A DNA stretch of 11,081 nt from assembly GCA_030628805.1 (NCBI GenBank), contig DAOVQG010000151.1:1-11081 (forward strand), read 5' to 3'. This stretch comes from JAGMDK01 sp023128695. GTDB lineage: Bacteria > Planctomycetota > Phycisphaerae > UBA1845 > Fen-1342. Both the position numbers and the translations under genes were made by a program. Positions within the stretch are counted from its first letter, which is position 1. Every line of letters begins with the position of its first letter. Below, piece after piece: positions 1-6,693 of the stretch. The notes under the pieces are model-generated. The model saw only the letters and a program-made list of their open reading frames with translations. It was not told the origin of the DNA and made no database searches.

Positions 1-23
1 GGCATCTTGCCGGTGGAATCATC

Positions 24-81
24 ACCGGCTGGAAGCCGGTGCCACACAATGCCGGTGCCACACAATCTGGTGCCACACAAT
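24..81. repeat. Hairpin followed by three tandem 16-mers
   Basis: A perfect 7-bp stem (ACCGGCT at 24-30, AGCCGGT at 34-40, loop GGA) runs into a tandem repeat. GCCGGTGCCACACAAT occurs at 35-50 and again at 51-66, and a 15-nt variant CTGGTGCCACACAAT follows at 67-81. The first copy overlaps the right arm of the hairpin. No open frame explains it. I recall similar GGTGCCACA-type repeats from planctomycete intergenic DNA, but that is memory, not a search. Confidence 0.75.
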
Positions 82-183
82 AATGTAGCGGCATTTTGGC
101 GTTGAATCGTTTACGAGCGCAGATTATCCACGACCTCCAGAATACAATACCTGTGATTGGATGTCAGCAACTATCTCCCTCGC

Positions 184-208
184 GGCTCGGCGGGAGCCTC
201 GCCCTCCC
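184..208. repeat. Dispersed 25-bp repeat, solo copy
   Basis: This 25-mer, beginning GGCTCGGCGGGAGCC and ending CGCCCTCCC, matches the right inner arm of the element at 6778-6802 at 24 of 25 positions (only G/A at the ninth base). The reverse complement at 6727-6751 matches equally well. Here it stands alone, without a facing copy nearby. Three copies in 11 kb point to a family that is abundant in this genome. Confidence 0.75.
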
Positions 209-349
209 CACGGCCGGTACGCGAGCTATAACTTGTATCCCCACCAGGGAACTCGTGAGGTCATGTGTGTTCGTGGGACATCCACAGTGTTGGTTATCGG
301 ATTCGGGCGGCAATTATGCTTGATCGACTGGCGGGTGGCCGGTCGGGAA

Positions 350-359
350 GGGTACAATT
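350..359 (+). promoter_or_regulatory. Possible -10 element upstream of the exported hydrolase
   Basis: GGGTACAATT contains a -10-like TACAAT (353-358) about 67 nt before the ATG at 426. No good -35 hexamer lies 16-18 nt upstream; the nearest TTGATC (320-325) is 27 nt away. The same ten bases occur at 5513-5522 before another plus-strand gene, which raises the odds that the motif is used. Confidence 0.3.
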
Positions 360-425
360 CAACTTGAAACCGGCCCCGCGGTGTTTGTTCTCGCTTCTGG
401 TTACCGGTCTGTGAGAGGGTGTGGA

Positions 426-1376
426 ATGTCAATTCGACTCGTACTGGGAGGGTGGGTGCTGGGGGGATTGCTTTGTCTATGGCCGGCCCGCCCGGCTTGG
501 GCCGTGGAGCCCAGACCTGTTTCGTTCAACGCCGCGGACGGGATGCGAATCGCGGCGGACTATTACTCGCCCCCGGTCGCCGGCCGCGGTGACGCCCCGA
601 TGGTGATGCTGTTCCACAGCTACCGCGGCGATCGGACGGCCTGGGAGCCGCTCATCGCCCCGCTGCACGACGCCGGCTTCGCGATCCTCGCGCTCGACCT
701 GCGGGGCCACGGCGAGAGCGCTACAACGGAAACACGCGATCGGGTGGAGAGCCGCGACACGAAGCTGTTCAAAGATATGCAGCAGGATCTGCGCGGAGCG
801 TACGACTGGCTTGCTCGGCAGCCGCGTGTGGATCGGTCGCGTTTCGCGCTGGTCGGCGCGAGTGTTGGGGGCAGCGTGGCCTTGCAGTACGCCGCCAAGG
901 ATCGCAGTGTCGACGTCGTCGTCTGCCTCTCGCCGGGATTGAACTATCTCGGGCTGGATTCGGCGGGGGATGTCGGTCAGATTACGGGGCGTGAGATTTT
1001 GCTGGTCGCGACCGAGGACGAACGCGACGCCCCCTATACACTCAAGAAACGCACCACAGGCGTGCAGGTCAAAATCCACAAGGGCCGGAAGGCCCACGGC
1101 ACGAACATGTTCGGCGTTATCCCCGAACTCGAGCCGGAGATCGCCAAGTTCCTCAAGAAAGGCGTCGGCGAACCGACCGAAACGACCGTGTACGGCTCGA
1201 TCAAGAGGCACATTTTCCATCTGCCGGACTCCGGCTGGCTGGAGCGTATCTCGCCGACGAACATGAGGCATTATTCGTCGCCAAAGGAAGCGGAGTCGCG
1301 CGGGCTGCGGGCGTCCAAGTCGAAAGGCCCACGCCAAACCCGCACCGGCAGACGCGAAAGAGGTAAAGGTAAATGA
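426..1376 (+). CDS. Exported alpha/beta hydrolase with degenerate Ada-like C-terminal domain
   Basis: Predicted 316-residue secreted serine hydrolase; the substrate is unknown. The ATG at 426 is preferred over an in-frame ATG at 381 because GAGAGGG (413-419) sits 6 nt before it and it starts a clean signal peptide: hydrophobic residues 5-19, likely cleavage after AWA at 24-26. The hydrolase fold spans about 32-245. An early HSYRG segment (64-68) probably forms the oxyanion region, DLRGHGES follows at 91-98, the nucleophile elbow GASVGG gives Ser146, an acidic TEDERD stretch (196-201) supplies the likely acid, and His224 in KAHGTN completes the triad. Residues about 255-300 resemble the small Ada-type zinc-binding domain often found at the ends of secreted bacterial enzymes (HxPxC, a KEAE-like helix, GYRPCK), but the cysteines are replaced: PDSGW and RASKS. 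The last 19 residues are very basic. The gene overlaps the next one by ATGA, so the two are probably co-translated. Confidence 0.85.
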   Translation: MSIRLVLGGWVLGGLLCLWPARPAWAVEPRPVSFNAADGMRIAADYYSPPVAGRGDAPMVMLFHSYRGDRTAWEPLIAPLHDAGFAILALDLRGHGESATTETRDRVESRDTKLFKDMQQDLRGAYDWLARQPRVDRSRFALVGASVGGSVALQYAAKDRSVDVVVCLSPGLNYLGLDSAGDVGQITGREILLVATEDERDAPYTLKKRTTGVQVKIHKGRKAHGTNMFGVIPELEPEIAKFLKKGVGEPTETTVYGSIKRHIFHLPDSGWLERISPTNMRHYSSPKEAESRGLRASKSKGPRQTRTGRRERGKGK

Positions 1377-2833
1377 TGTTTTCCGCCCCCCTGTTGATGG
1401 CTGTCATCATGTTGCTATTCCCCGCCGGCGAGGAGCCGGAGAACCCGTGGAAAGACAAGGTTCCCGCCGCCGTCAAACGCGTCGAGGTCAAGGGTACCGT
1501 CTCTGCTCTGGAAAACGCCTTCGACGTGACCTGGCGGGCCGACGACTGGCAAACCAGCCTGCGCCTCGTTCGGCGGGCTCTCAAGGAACACCCTGACGAG
1601 CCCAAGCTGCGCGGCATGATCGTGCGGACGCTATGGCGGGCCGGTCGGATCGAACAAGCCGAACGTCTGGCAACCCTGATACCGCCGGAGACCGATGATC
1701 GCGTCGCCCTCCGGGCGCTGATCGAAATATACATGGCGCGCTGCGAGTACGAGCAGGCCGGCAGGTGGGCCGAGCGGCTCGCAGCCCTGGGGCCGCAGAC
1801 CGCGGACGACCTGAACCACCTGTTCGCCGCCCGGTATGCGCTGCAAAAGTACGACGGCTTGGCGGAGATGCTGCGGAAAGCCGAACGGCTGGTGGATGTC
1901 GGCAATGGATACCCGGAGACCTACATCGCGGAATCGATCGCGGGTGTGGCCGCCTATCTCGACGCGGTCGGAAATGAGCCGCTCAATCAGATCGCGCAAC
2001 ACGGCTCGGCGCCGCTGTCACCACTCGTGCTGTTGAATCTCCCGAGTTGCGACGTCTTCATCAACGGCTACGGTCCCTACCGCATGGTGATTGACACCGG
2101 CGGCAGCATCATGGTCGCACTGGACAGCGAGGCGGCCGAGGAGATCGGCCTCAAATCCATCGCCACCGCCAGCGTCCGTGGCGTCTCCGGGAAGCAGGAG
2201 ACCGGCCAGGCCCTGATCGACGAACTGCAAATCGGCTCGCTCACCTGCAAACGGGTCCTCACGCGAACCTTTCCCGTACGCAAGGCGGTCATGAACGCGG
2301 CGGACGGGATCATCGGCACCGGCATCTTTGCCGACGGGCGAATGACGCTCGATTTCGCGAACGGTCAGCTCGTTGTGTCACCCTCCAGCGAAAAGCCCGG
2401 AACCGGTTACTCCGTTGACCTGCGGCTAGTGAGTGATGCCAAACTGATGACGCCGGTGAAGCTGGAGGGGGAGTCGGCCATGGCCTTGCTCGATTCGGGG
2501 GCCGATATGGTGGTGCTGGCACCCTCCCGGCTCAAGAAAATCTTTCCTGACCGGGAGATTCAGACCTTCGACCCCGGCATCGGACTCGGCGTCGGCTCGG
2601 GCAAAACCCCGCGCATCTCGCTCAACCCCGGCGTGGAACTCGTCTTCGCGGACCGCACCTACGAGAACTACAGCGGCCTCGGGCTCGACGTGCTCGACAC
2701 GCTCCTCAGCCCGATCATCGGCGTCCAGACCGATATCCTGATCGGCATGCCGACGTTTCGGGAGATGAAGTCCTGCACGGTGGATTACCCACGTTGCAAG
2801 CTGTGGATCGAGTGGCTGAAGCGGGAGCGGTGA
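1373..2833 (+). CDS. Exported protein with two retropepsin-like aspartic protease domains
   Basis: A 486-residue protein with an N-terminal hydrophobic stretch (about 3-17) that looks like a signal peptide or anchor, so it should act outside the cytoplasm. Residues about 50-205 are helical and resemble degenerate TPR-type repeats. Two clan AA protease domains follow. The first has the catalytic motif DTG at 241-243 and the later hydrophobic-GTG motif IIGTG (313-317). The second has DSG at 374-376 and the matching ILIG motif (456-459). Retropepsins need two catalytic Asp residues, normally from two subunits; here one chain carries both, so an intramolecular active site is possible. It starts within the stop of the preceding hydrolase (ATGA), with AGAGG (1359-1363) and AAAGG upstream; ATG at 1376 is an alternative start. 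It may process or be regulated with the hydrolase, but the target is unknown. The protease family is clear; activity is not proven. Confidence 0.82.
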   Translation: MMFSAPLLMAVIMLLFPAGEEPENPWKDKVPAAVKRVEVKGTVSALENAFDVTWRADDWQTSLRLVRRALKEHPDEPKLRGMIVRTLWRAGRIEQAERLATLIPPETDDRVALRALIEIYMARCEYEQAGRWAERLAALGPQTADDLNHLFAARYALQKYDGLAEMLRKAERLVDVGNGYPETYIAESIAGVAAYLDAVGNEPLNQIAQHGSAPLSPLVLLNLPSCDVFINGYGPYRMVIDTGGSIMVALDSEAAEEIGLKSIATASVRGVSGKQETGQALIDELQIGSLTCKRVLTRTFPVRKAVMNAADGIIGTGIFADGRMTLDFANGQLVVSPSSEKPGTGYSVDLRLVSDAKLMTPVKLEGESAMALLDSGADMVVLAPSRLKKIFPDREIQTFDPGIGLGVGSGKTPRISLNPGVELVFADRTYENYSGLGLDVLDTLLSPIIGVQTDILIGMPTFREMKSCTVDYPRCKLWIEWLKRER

Positions 2834-2834
2834 A

Positions 2835-3584
2835 CTACGTCGGCAGGTGCAGGCAGGAGTCGACCAGCCGGCAGAACTCGTCCGGGGCCTCGAGCATCAT
2901 GAGGTGGCCGACCCCGGGCATTTCCGTGTACGACCGGGCCGCGGCGCGCACGAAGCCCGGCACATCCCAGGCCGCGGCGGATTTCTCCCCGGCGATTAAA
3001 TACAGGGGAACCTCGCGGGTGACCACGGCTTGCACCGCCCGCAGGTAAGCTGGACCGACGGCCTCTTTCACTATGGCCTGGGACATGGCGTAAACGGTGC
3101 CGGCCGGCTGCCAAGCCAGGATCTGACGGGCCCACTGCTCCCGCCGCGGGGTCAGAGCCACGCCGCACTTGACCAGCCAGCCCGGGATGTCGGTCAGCAT
3201 GGCACGGTAGCGCCCCTCCCACTCCTCCGGCGTTTGGACGATGATCTTGCTGGACCAGAAGGCGTCCTTTAACGTGAAATTACCTTCCACGTTGATAATG
3301 CCGCTGACTAACTCGGGGTAACGATCCGCCAGCAGCATCGCGACCGCGCCGCCCATGCTGTGCCCCAGCAGCCACACCGGGCGGTCCCCCAGCTCGGCGA
3401 TCCGGCCGGCCACGTGCTTCACCTGTAAACTCAGCGTCAGCCGGCTTGACGGAACATCCTGCAACGACCCGTAGCCGAGCAAATCCCACGCGTGTACGGA
3501 TGCACAGGTGATACGCTGCTCAGGTCGGAAGTATTCCAATGACCCGACCAAGCCATGGATCATTACAAGTGTGGGTTGGAGCAT
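2835..3584 (-). CDS. Cytoplasmic alpha/beta hydrolase
   Basis: A 249-residue single-domain hydrolase of the broad alpha/beta family (esterase, lipase or hydrolytic-enzyme type; substrate not inferable). HGLVGS at 10-15 is the oxyanion-hole segment, GHSMGG at 74-79 places the nucleophile at Ser76, and PGVGH gives His227 near the C-terminus. The acid is less certain: Glu200 in IAGEKS occupies the usual position after the sixth core strand, and Asp207 is another candidate. There is no signal peptide. The gene is convergent with the protease gene and their stop codons are separated by one base, so no terminator fits between them. Only a weak ribosome binding site (CAGAGAT) precedes the ATG. Length and motif order are normal for the family, so the gene looks intact. 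Confidence 0.85.
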   Translation of the reverse strand: MLQPTLVMIHGLVGSLEYFRPEQRITCASVHAWDLLGYGSLQDVPSSRLTLSLQVKHVAGRIAELGDRPVWLLGHSMGGAVAMLLADRYPELVSGIINVEGNFTLKDAFWSSKIIVQTPEEWEGRYRAMLTDIPGWLVKCGVALTPRREQWARQILAWQPAGTVYAMSQAIVKEAVGPAYLRAVQAVVTREVPLYLIAGEKSAAAWDVPGFVRAAARSYTEMPGVGHLMMLEAPDEFCRLVDSCLHLPT

Positions 3585-3732
3585 TTATTTATCTCTGACA
3601 AACGATGGCGTACTACACACATGAGAACATGTCTAGAATAACGATGCCGTCGTGTAGCGACTTCGGGACCTTTCCGAAGGTAGATTGGTTGGCAGACGTG
3701 GCTAGTATACCGTCATACATTAATGTGCGGGC
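3585..3732. other. Leader and promoter region of the minus-strand hydrolase
   Basis: No gene is seen here. On the minus strand a TATACT hexamer (3704-3709) could be a -10 box giving a leader of about 110 nt, but no -35 box is evident. A perfect 6-bp hairpin (CTTCGG at 3661-3666, CCGAAG at 3674-3679) lies inside that putative leader. Both are weak calls. The octamer arrays begin immediately beyond. Confidence 0.35.
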
Positions 3733-3904
3733 TGAAGAACGTGGGAACGTGGGAACGTGGGAACGTGACAAGGTGATGAGGCCGCAATAGGTCGCGCACG
3801 ACCGCGCGGGCTAAAGCCCGCGGCTCTTCGTAGTTCTCGCGTCCCCCCGTTCTCACGTTCTCACGTTCCCACGTTCTCACATCCCCACGTTCCCACGTTC
3901 CCAC
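3733..3904. repeat. Opposed arrays of 8-bp repeats around a palindrome
   Basis: The left array runs in 8-bp phase: a degenerate TGAAGAAC (3733-3740), GTGGGAAC three times (3741-3764), then GTGACAAG and GTGATGAG to 3780. The right array is its reverse complement: seven contiguous octamers at 3849-3904, six of form GTTCYCAC and one ATCCCCAC. Between them lies a palindrome with an 8-bp stem (CGCGGGCT at 3805-3812, AGCCCGCG at 3815-3822). The right array stops 4 bases from the hslU stop codon, so an hslU transcript would read straight into it and could fold against the left array. There is no T-tract, so it is not a classical terminator. Confidence 0.85.
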
Positions 3905-3908
3905 GCTG

Positions 3909-5246
3909 TTACAGTTCGAACTGACTCCGTTCCTCGTCCTCGAGGATGTCGGCTAGCCTCATGCGGACGTAGTCGACGTCGATCGTGACCTCCTTGTTGA
4001 CCGCCTCAGAGGCGTTGAAGGCGATTTCCTCGATGACCTTCTCGACGATTGTGTACAGCCGCCGGGCGCCGATGTTTTCCAGGAGTTGATTGGCTTTGTA
4101 GGCCATTTCCGCCATTTCGACGATCGCGTCGGGGGCGAACGTGAGTGTCACCCCCTCGGTTCGCATGAGAGCCACCTGTTGCTTGAGGAGCGCGTTTTCC
4201 GGCTCGGTCAGAATCCGGTAATAGTCCTCCGCGCTCAGGTCGCTGAGCTCCACCCGCAACGGAAACCGGCCCTGCAACTCCGGCATAAGCTCACTCGGCC
4301 GCGACTGCGTGAACGCCCCGGCGGCGACGAACAGAATATGATCCGTTCGTACCATCCCGTAGCGCGTGCTGATGCTCGTCCCTTCCACCAGCGGCAGCAG
4401 ATCCCGTTGCACACCGCTGCGGGAAACCTCCGGGCCGGCGCCTTCGATCATGCCGCCGCAGACTTTGTCCAGCTCATCCAGGAAGACCATACCGGCCTCC
4501 TCGCAGCGGTGGATGGCCGCTTGATGGAGGGCGTCTTGGTCGATCAGGCGGTCAACCTCTTGTTGGGTCATGAGTTCGAGGGCTTCGGGCACGGGCAGGC
4601 GTCGCTGGCCGCCGCGGGCGGGCATGATCCGCTCCATGAACTGCTCGAACTCCGGGCCCATCTGGTCGAGCCCCATGTTGGACATCACGTGCGACGGCAC
4701 CGCCCGCTCCTCGACTTGCACCTCGACACTCCGTTCGGCCAGCCCGCCGGCCTGGAGTTGGCTGCGGAGCTTCTCGCGCGTCCGTCGGCGACGGTCCAAC
4801 TGGGTATCATCGGCGCTGTCGTAGGTGTCACCGCCGGGGAGCAACTGGTTGAGGACGTGGTCTTCGGCGGCCCGGATAGCGCGTTCCTGGATGCTTGTGG
4901 CCGCGCGCTCGCGTTCCAGCACGAGGGCCCGCTCGACCAGGTCGCGGATGATGCTGTCCACGTCCCGCCCGACGTAGCCGACCTCGGTGAACTTGGTTGC
5001 CTCGACTTTGATAAACGGGGCCTCAACAAGCTGGGCCAGTCGCCGGGCGATTTCGGTCTTGCCGACGCCGGTGGGGCCGATCATGAGGATATTCTTGGGG
5101 AAGACGTCGTTACGCAGGTCGTGGGGCAGATGGAGTCGCCGCCAGCGGTTGCGGATGGCGATCGCCACGGCCCGCTTGGCGTCCTCCTGTCCCACGATGT
5201 GACGGTCCAGGGCTTGTACGATTTGTCGGGGGCTCAGGTCGTCCAT
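3909..5246 (-). CDS. hslU: HslU, ATPase subunit of the HslUV (ClpYQ) protease
   Basis: HslU is the AAA+ hexamer that unfolds cytoplasmic proteins and feeds them to the HslV peptidase. The 445-residue product has the family's usual size (E. coli about 443). Walker A is GPTGVGKT (57-64), the pore loop is GYVG (90-93), Walker B is VFLDELDK (254-261), the sensor-1 region is GAFTQSRPSEL (310-320), the arginine finger is in PELQGR (Arg327) and sensor 2 is IGARR (392-396). The charged I-domain fills about 110-235. The C-terminal tail, ending SQFEL, is the segment that docks into HslV. ATG at 5246 gives the expected N-terminus (MDDLSPRQIV); the frame stays open upstream to 5609, but that part translates repeats and is not HslU. 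The ribosome binding site is poor. hslV usually precedes hslU but is not adjacent; the upstream neighbour is a divergent PLP enzyme behind an inverted-repeat element. Confidence 0.96.
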   Translation of the reverse strand: MDDLSPRQIVQALDRHIVGQEDAKRAVAIAIRNRWRRLHLPHDLRNDVFPKNILMIGPTGVGKTEIARRLAQLVEAPFIKVEATKFTEVGYVGRDVDSIIRDLVERALVLERERAATSIQERAIRAAEDHVLNQLLPGGDTYDSADDTQLDRRRRTREKLRSQLQAGGLAERSVEVQVEERAVPSHVMSNMGLDQMGPEFEQFMERIMPARGGQRRLPVPEALELMTQQEVDRLIDQDALHQAAIHRCEEAGMVFLDELDKVCGGMIEGAGPEVSRSGVQRDLLPLVEGTSISTRYGMVRTDHILFVAAGAFTQSRPSELMPELQGRFPLRVELSDLSAEDYYRILTEPENALLKQQVALMRTEGVTLTFAPDAIVEMAEMAYKANQLLENIGARRLYTIVEKVIEEIAFNASEAVNKEVTIDVDYVRMRLADILEDEERSQFEL

Positions 5247-5290
5247 GGGGGCATTGTCCGTCGTTTTAAGCAGCAGGGGAACCAGGACGC

Positions 5291-5434
5291 TAACAGTCCG
5301 CCGCAAAAGTCGTGTAGCGTCCGGGCTCTGTCCCGGACGTCGTTGCGGGAGAGGTTTTCTCTGTATTCTACTTCCTGGACAGAGCCCGGACGCTACATTT
5401 TCAAGCCGAAGCCGACTTTTGCGGCGGACGGCTA
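5291..5434. repeat. Nested inverted-repeat element between hslU and the PLP enzyme gene
   Basis: The outer arms GTCCGCCGCAAAAGTCG (5296-5312) and its exact reverse complement (5413-5429) are 17 bp, extending to about 20 of 22 matches outward to 5291 and 5434. Directly inside the left arm is a 21-bp arm (5313-5333, starting TGTAGCGTCC) whose exact reverse complement is at 5377-5397. The inner left arm also begins its own 7-bp hairpin (GTCCGGG at 5319, CCCGGAC at 5332-5338). The right side has a 15-nt insertion between the two arms. The element ends about 45 nt before the hslU start codon, so it lies in the hslU leader or promoter. A minus-strand TAGAAT (5365-5370) in the central loop could be a -10 box, without a visible -35. 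Confidence 0.85.
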
Positions 5435-5512
5435 AACACAGGCCTGCATCATAGCACGCCAGAGAGCCCGGCCGCAATTCCTCCCGACCCGGCAGACGCG
5501 CCGGCGGACCGC

Positions 5513-5522
5513 GGGTACAATT
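5513..5522 (+). promoter_or_regulatory. Possible -10 element of the PLP enzyme gene
   Basis: GGGTACAATT includes TACAAT (5516-5521), 38 nt before the ATG at 5560. It is identical to the ten bases at 350-359. No -35 hexamer is recognisable at the expected spacing, so this rests on position and recurrence only. Confidence 0.35.
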
Positions 5523-5559
5523 AGAAGGGGAATGTCCCCCAGAAAAGGAAAGCGAAGTA

Positions 5560-6693
5560 ATGACGCTTGAAGAGATTCGCTCGCAGTTTCCGATCACTCG
5601 CCGCTTCAACTTCCAGGACCACGCGGCGGTTGCTCCCCTGTCCGCGCCGGCGGCGAAAGCCCTGACCGATTACGCCACGGAGATGGCCGAGTCGTCGTAC
5701 CTGAACGGCACTTTCTACCGCACCGTCGATCACGTTCGGCAGGCGGCCGCCCGCCTCATCAATGCGCATGCGGACGAGATCACCTTCATCAAGAACACGA
5801 CGGAAGGCATCAGCTATGTGGCCAACGGGATCCCGTGGGTCACCGGCGACAACGTCGTTTCGACCACGATGGAATTCCCGGCCAACGTGTATCCCTGGAT
5901 GAACCTCGAACAGCGCGGCGTCCATCTCAAGCGGGTGCCCGAGGAGGACGGCCGCGTCCCGTTCGACCGCCTGGCGGCCGCGATTGACCAGCGCACCCGA
6001 CTGGTGACAGTCTCCGCCGTCCAGTGGGGCAACGGGTTCCGCATGGATCTGAACCGCCTGGGCGAACTGTGTCAGGAGAAGGGTGTGCTGCTGTGCGTGG
6101 ACGCGATCCAGGCCTTGGGAGTGCATCCCATCGACGTGCGGGCGATGAATATTGATTTTCTCGCCGCCGACGGGCACAAGTGGCTGCTTGCTCCGGAAGG
6201 CGCCGGGTTATTCTATTGCCGCCGCGAACTCATCGGACACCTCCACCCGACCGAGCTGGGCTATATGTGCATGAAACAGTCCTTCGATTCGGACGAGCGG
6301 ATGATCGACCTGCACGACGATGCTCGGCGTTTCGACAGCGGGGCCTACAATCTGGCCGGCCTCTGCGCCCTGGGCGCGTCGCTGAACCTGCTGCTCGAGT
6401 TCGGCATCGAGGAGATTCAGAAACTGGTCAAGCTGCTGACCGACCGGCTCGCGGAGGGTGTGCGCCGTCGAGGTTGGGAAGTTCACAGCCCGCGCACGCC
6501 GAGCGAGTGGAGCGGGATCGTCTCGTTCTCGACTGACCAGCACGACTTGGCGGCGTTGAAAAAACACTTGCTGGACGAGTTCAAAATCGTGGTTTCCCGC
6601 CGGCTGGGACGGCTCCGCGCCAGCCCACATTACTACAACACCGCGGAAGAAATCGACCAGTTGATCGAGGCGCTGCCGGAGGTGCGAACCTAG
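5560..6693 (+). CDS. Class V aminotransferase / cysteine desulfurase-like PLP enzyme
   Basis: A 377-residue fold-type I PLP enzyme of the class V family, cytoplasmic. The phosphate-binding NTTEG lies at 79-83, aromatic residues follow before 110, Asp181 and Gln184 in VDAIQALG contact the pyridine ring, and the cofactor lysine is Lys207 in DGHKW. A C-terminal arginine in LRASPHYYN (Arg353) is the likely substrate carboxylate anchor. The Cys-containing active-site loop of SufS/CsdA-type desulfurases (RxGHHCA) is not present, so a desulfurase role is doubtful. The isopenicillin-epimerase-like or uncharacterised aminotransferase branch fits better, and the substrate is unknown. The start is supported by AAAAGGAA (5543-5550), 9-10 nt upstream. 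No iron-sulfur assembly genes are nearby. The TAG stop lies within the terminal repeat of the adjacent element, but the protein ends at a normal family length. Confidence 0.88.
   Translation: MTLEEIRSQFPITRRFNFQDHAAVAPLSAPAAKALTDYATEMAESSYLNGTFYRTVDHVRQAAARLINAHADEITFIKNTTEGISYVANGIPWVTGDNVVSTTMEFPANVYPWMNLEQRGVHLKRVPEEDGRVPFDRLAAAIDQRTRLVTVSAVQWGNGFRMDLNRLGELCQEKGVLLCVDAIQALGVHPIDVRAMNIDFLAADGHKWLLAPEGAGLFYCRRELIGHLHPTELGYMCMKQSFDSDERMIDLHDDARRFDSGAYNLAGLCALGASLNLLLEFGIEEIQKLVKLLTDRLAEGVRRRGWEVHSPRTPSEWSGIVSFSTDQHDLAALKKHLLDEFKIVVSRRLGRLRASPHYYNTAEEIDQLIEALPEVRT

Larger units (their letters stand above)
1..425. other. Intergenic region upstream of the first gene
   Basis: No convincing gene lies here. 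Short open frames in all directions have no ribosome binding site or recognisable protein, and one of them simply translates the dispersed repeat at 184-208. The region holds a hairpin plus tandem 16-mers (24-81), the dispersed 25-mer (184-208) and a possible -10 element (350-359). The rest (about 82-183 and 209-349) shows no feature I can name. A TATGCT hexamer at 315-320 with TTGGTT at 290-295 could be another promoter, but its 19-nt spacing is poor. Confidence 0.6.

Noticed and set aside
96..432. Short open frames upstream of the first gene
   Set aside because: No ribosome binding site, and they include the dispersed 25-mer; they overlap one another in several frames.
477..1337. Minus-strand open frame (286 codons) opposite the exported hydrolase
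   Set aside because: It is a GC-rich antisense shadow; the plus strand has signal peptide, catalytic motifs and ribosome binding site.
3713..3904. Minus-strand open frame rich in GTWER-type repeats
   Set aside because: It is the translation of the octamer arrays, not a repeat protein; there is no ribosome binding site.
4086..5435. Long plus-strand open frame (449 codons) opposite hslU
   Set aside because: It is the antisense shadow of hslU. The protein has no recognisable domain, is His/Leu-rich as expected from reversed GC-rich codons, and has no ribosome binding site.
5247..5609. N-terminal extension of about 120 residues on HslU
   Set aside because: The frame is open, but it translates the inverted-repeat element and overlaps the divergent gene. 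The HslU family begins at the Met at 5246.
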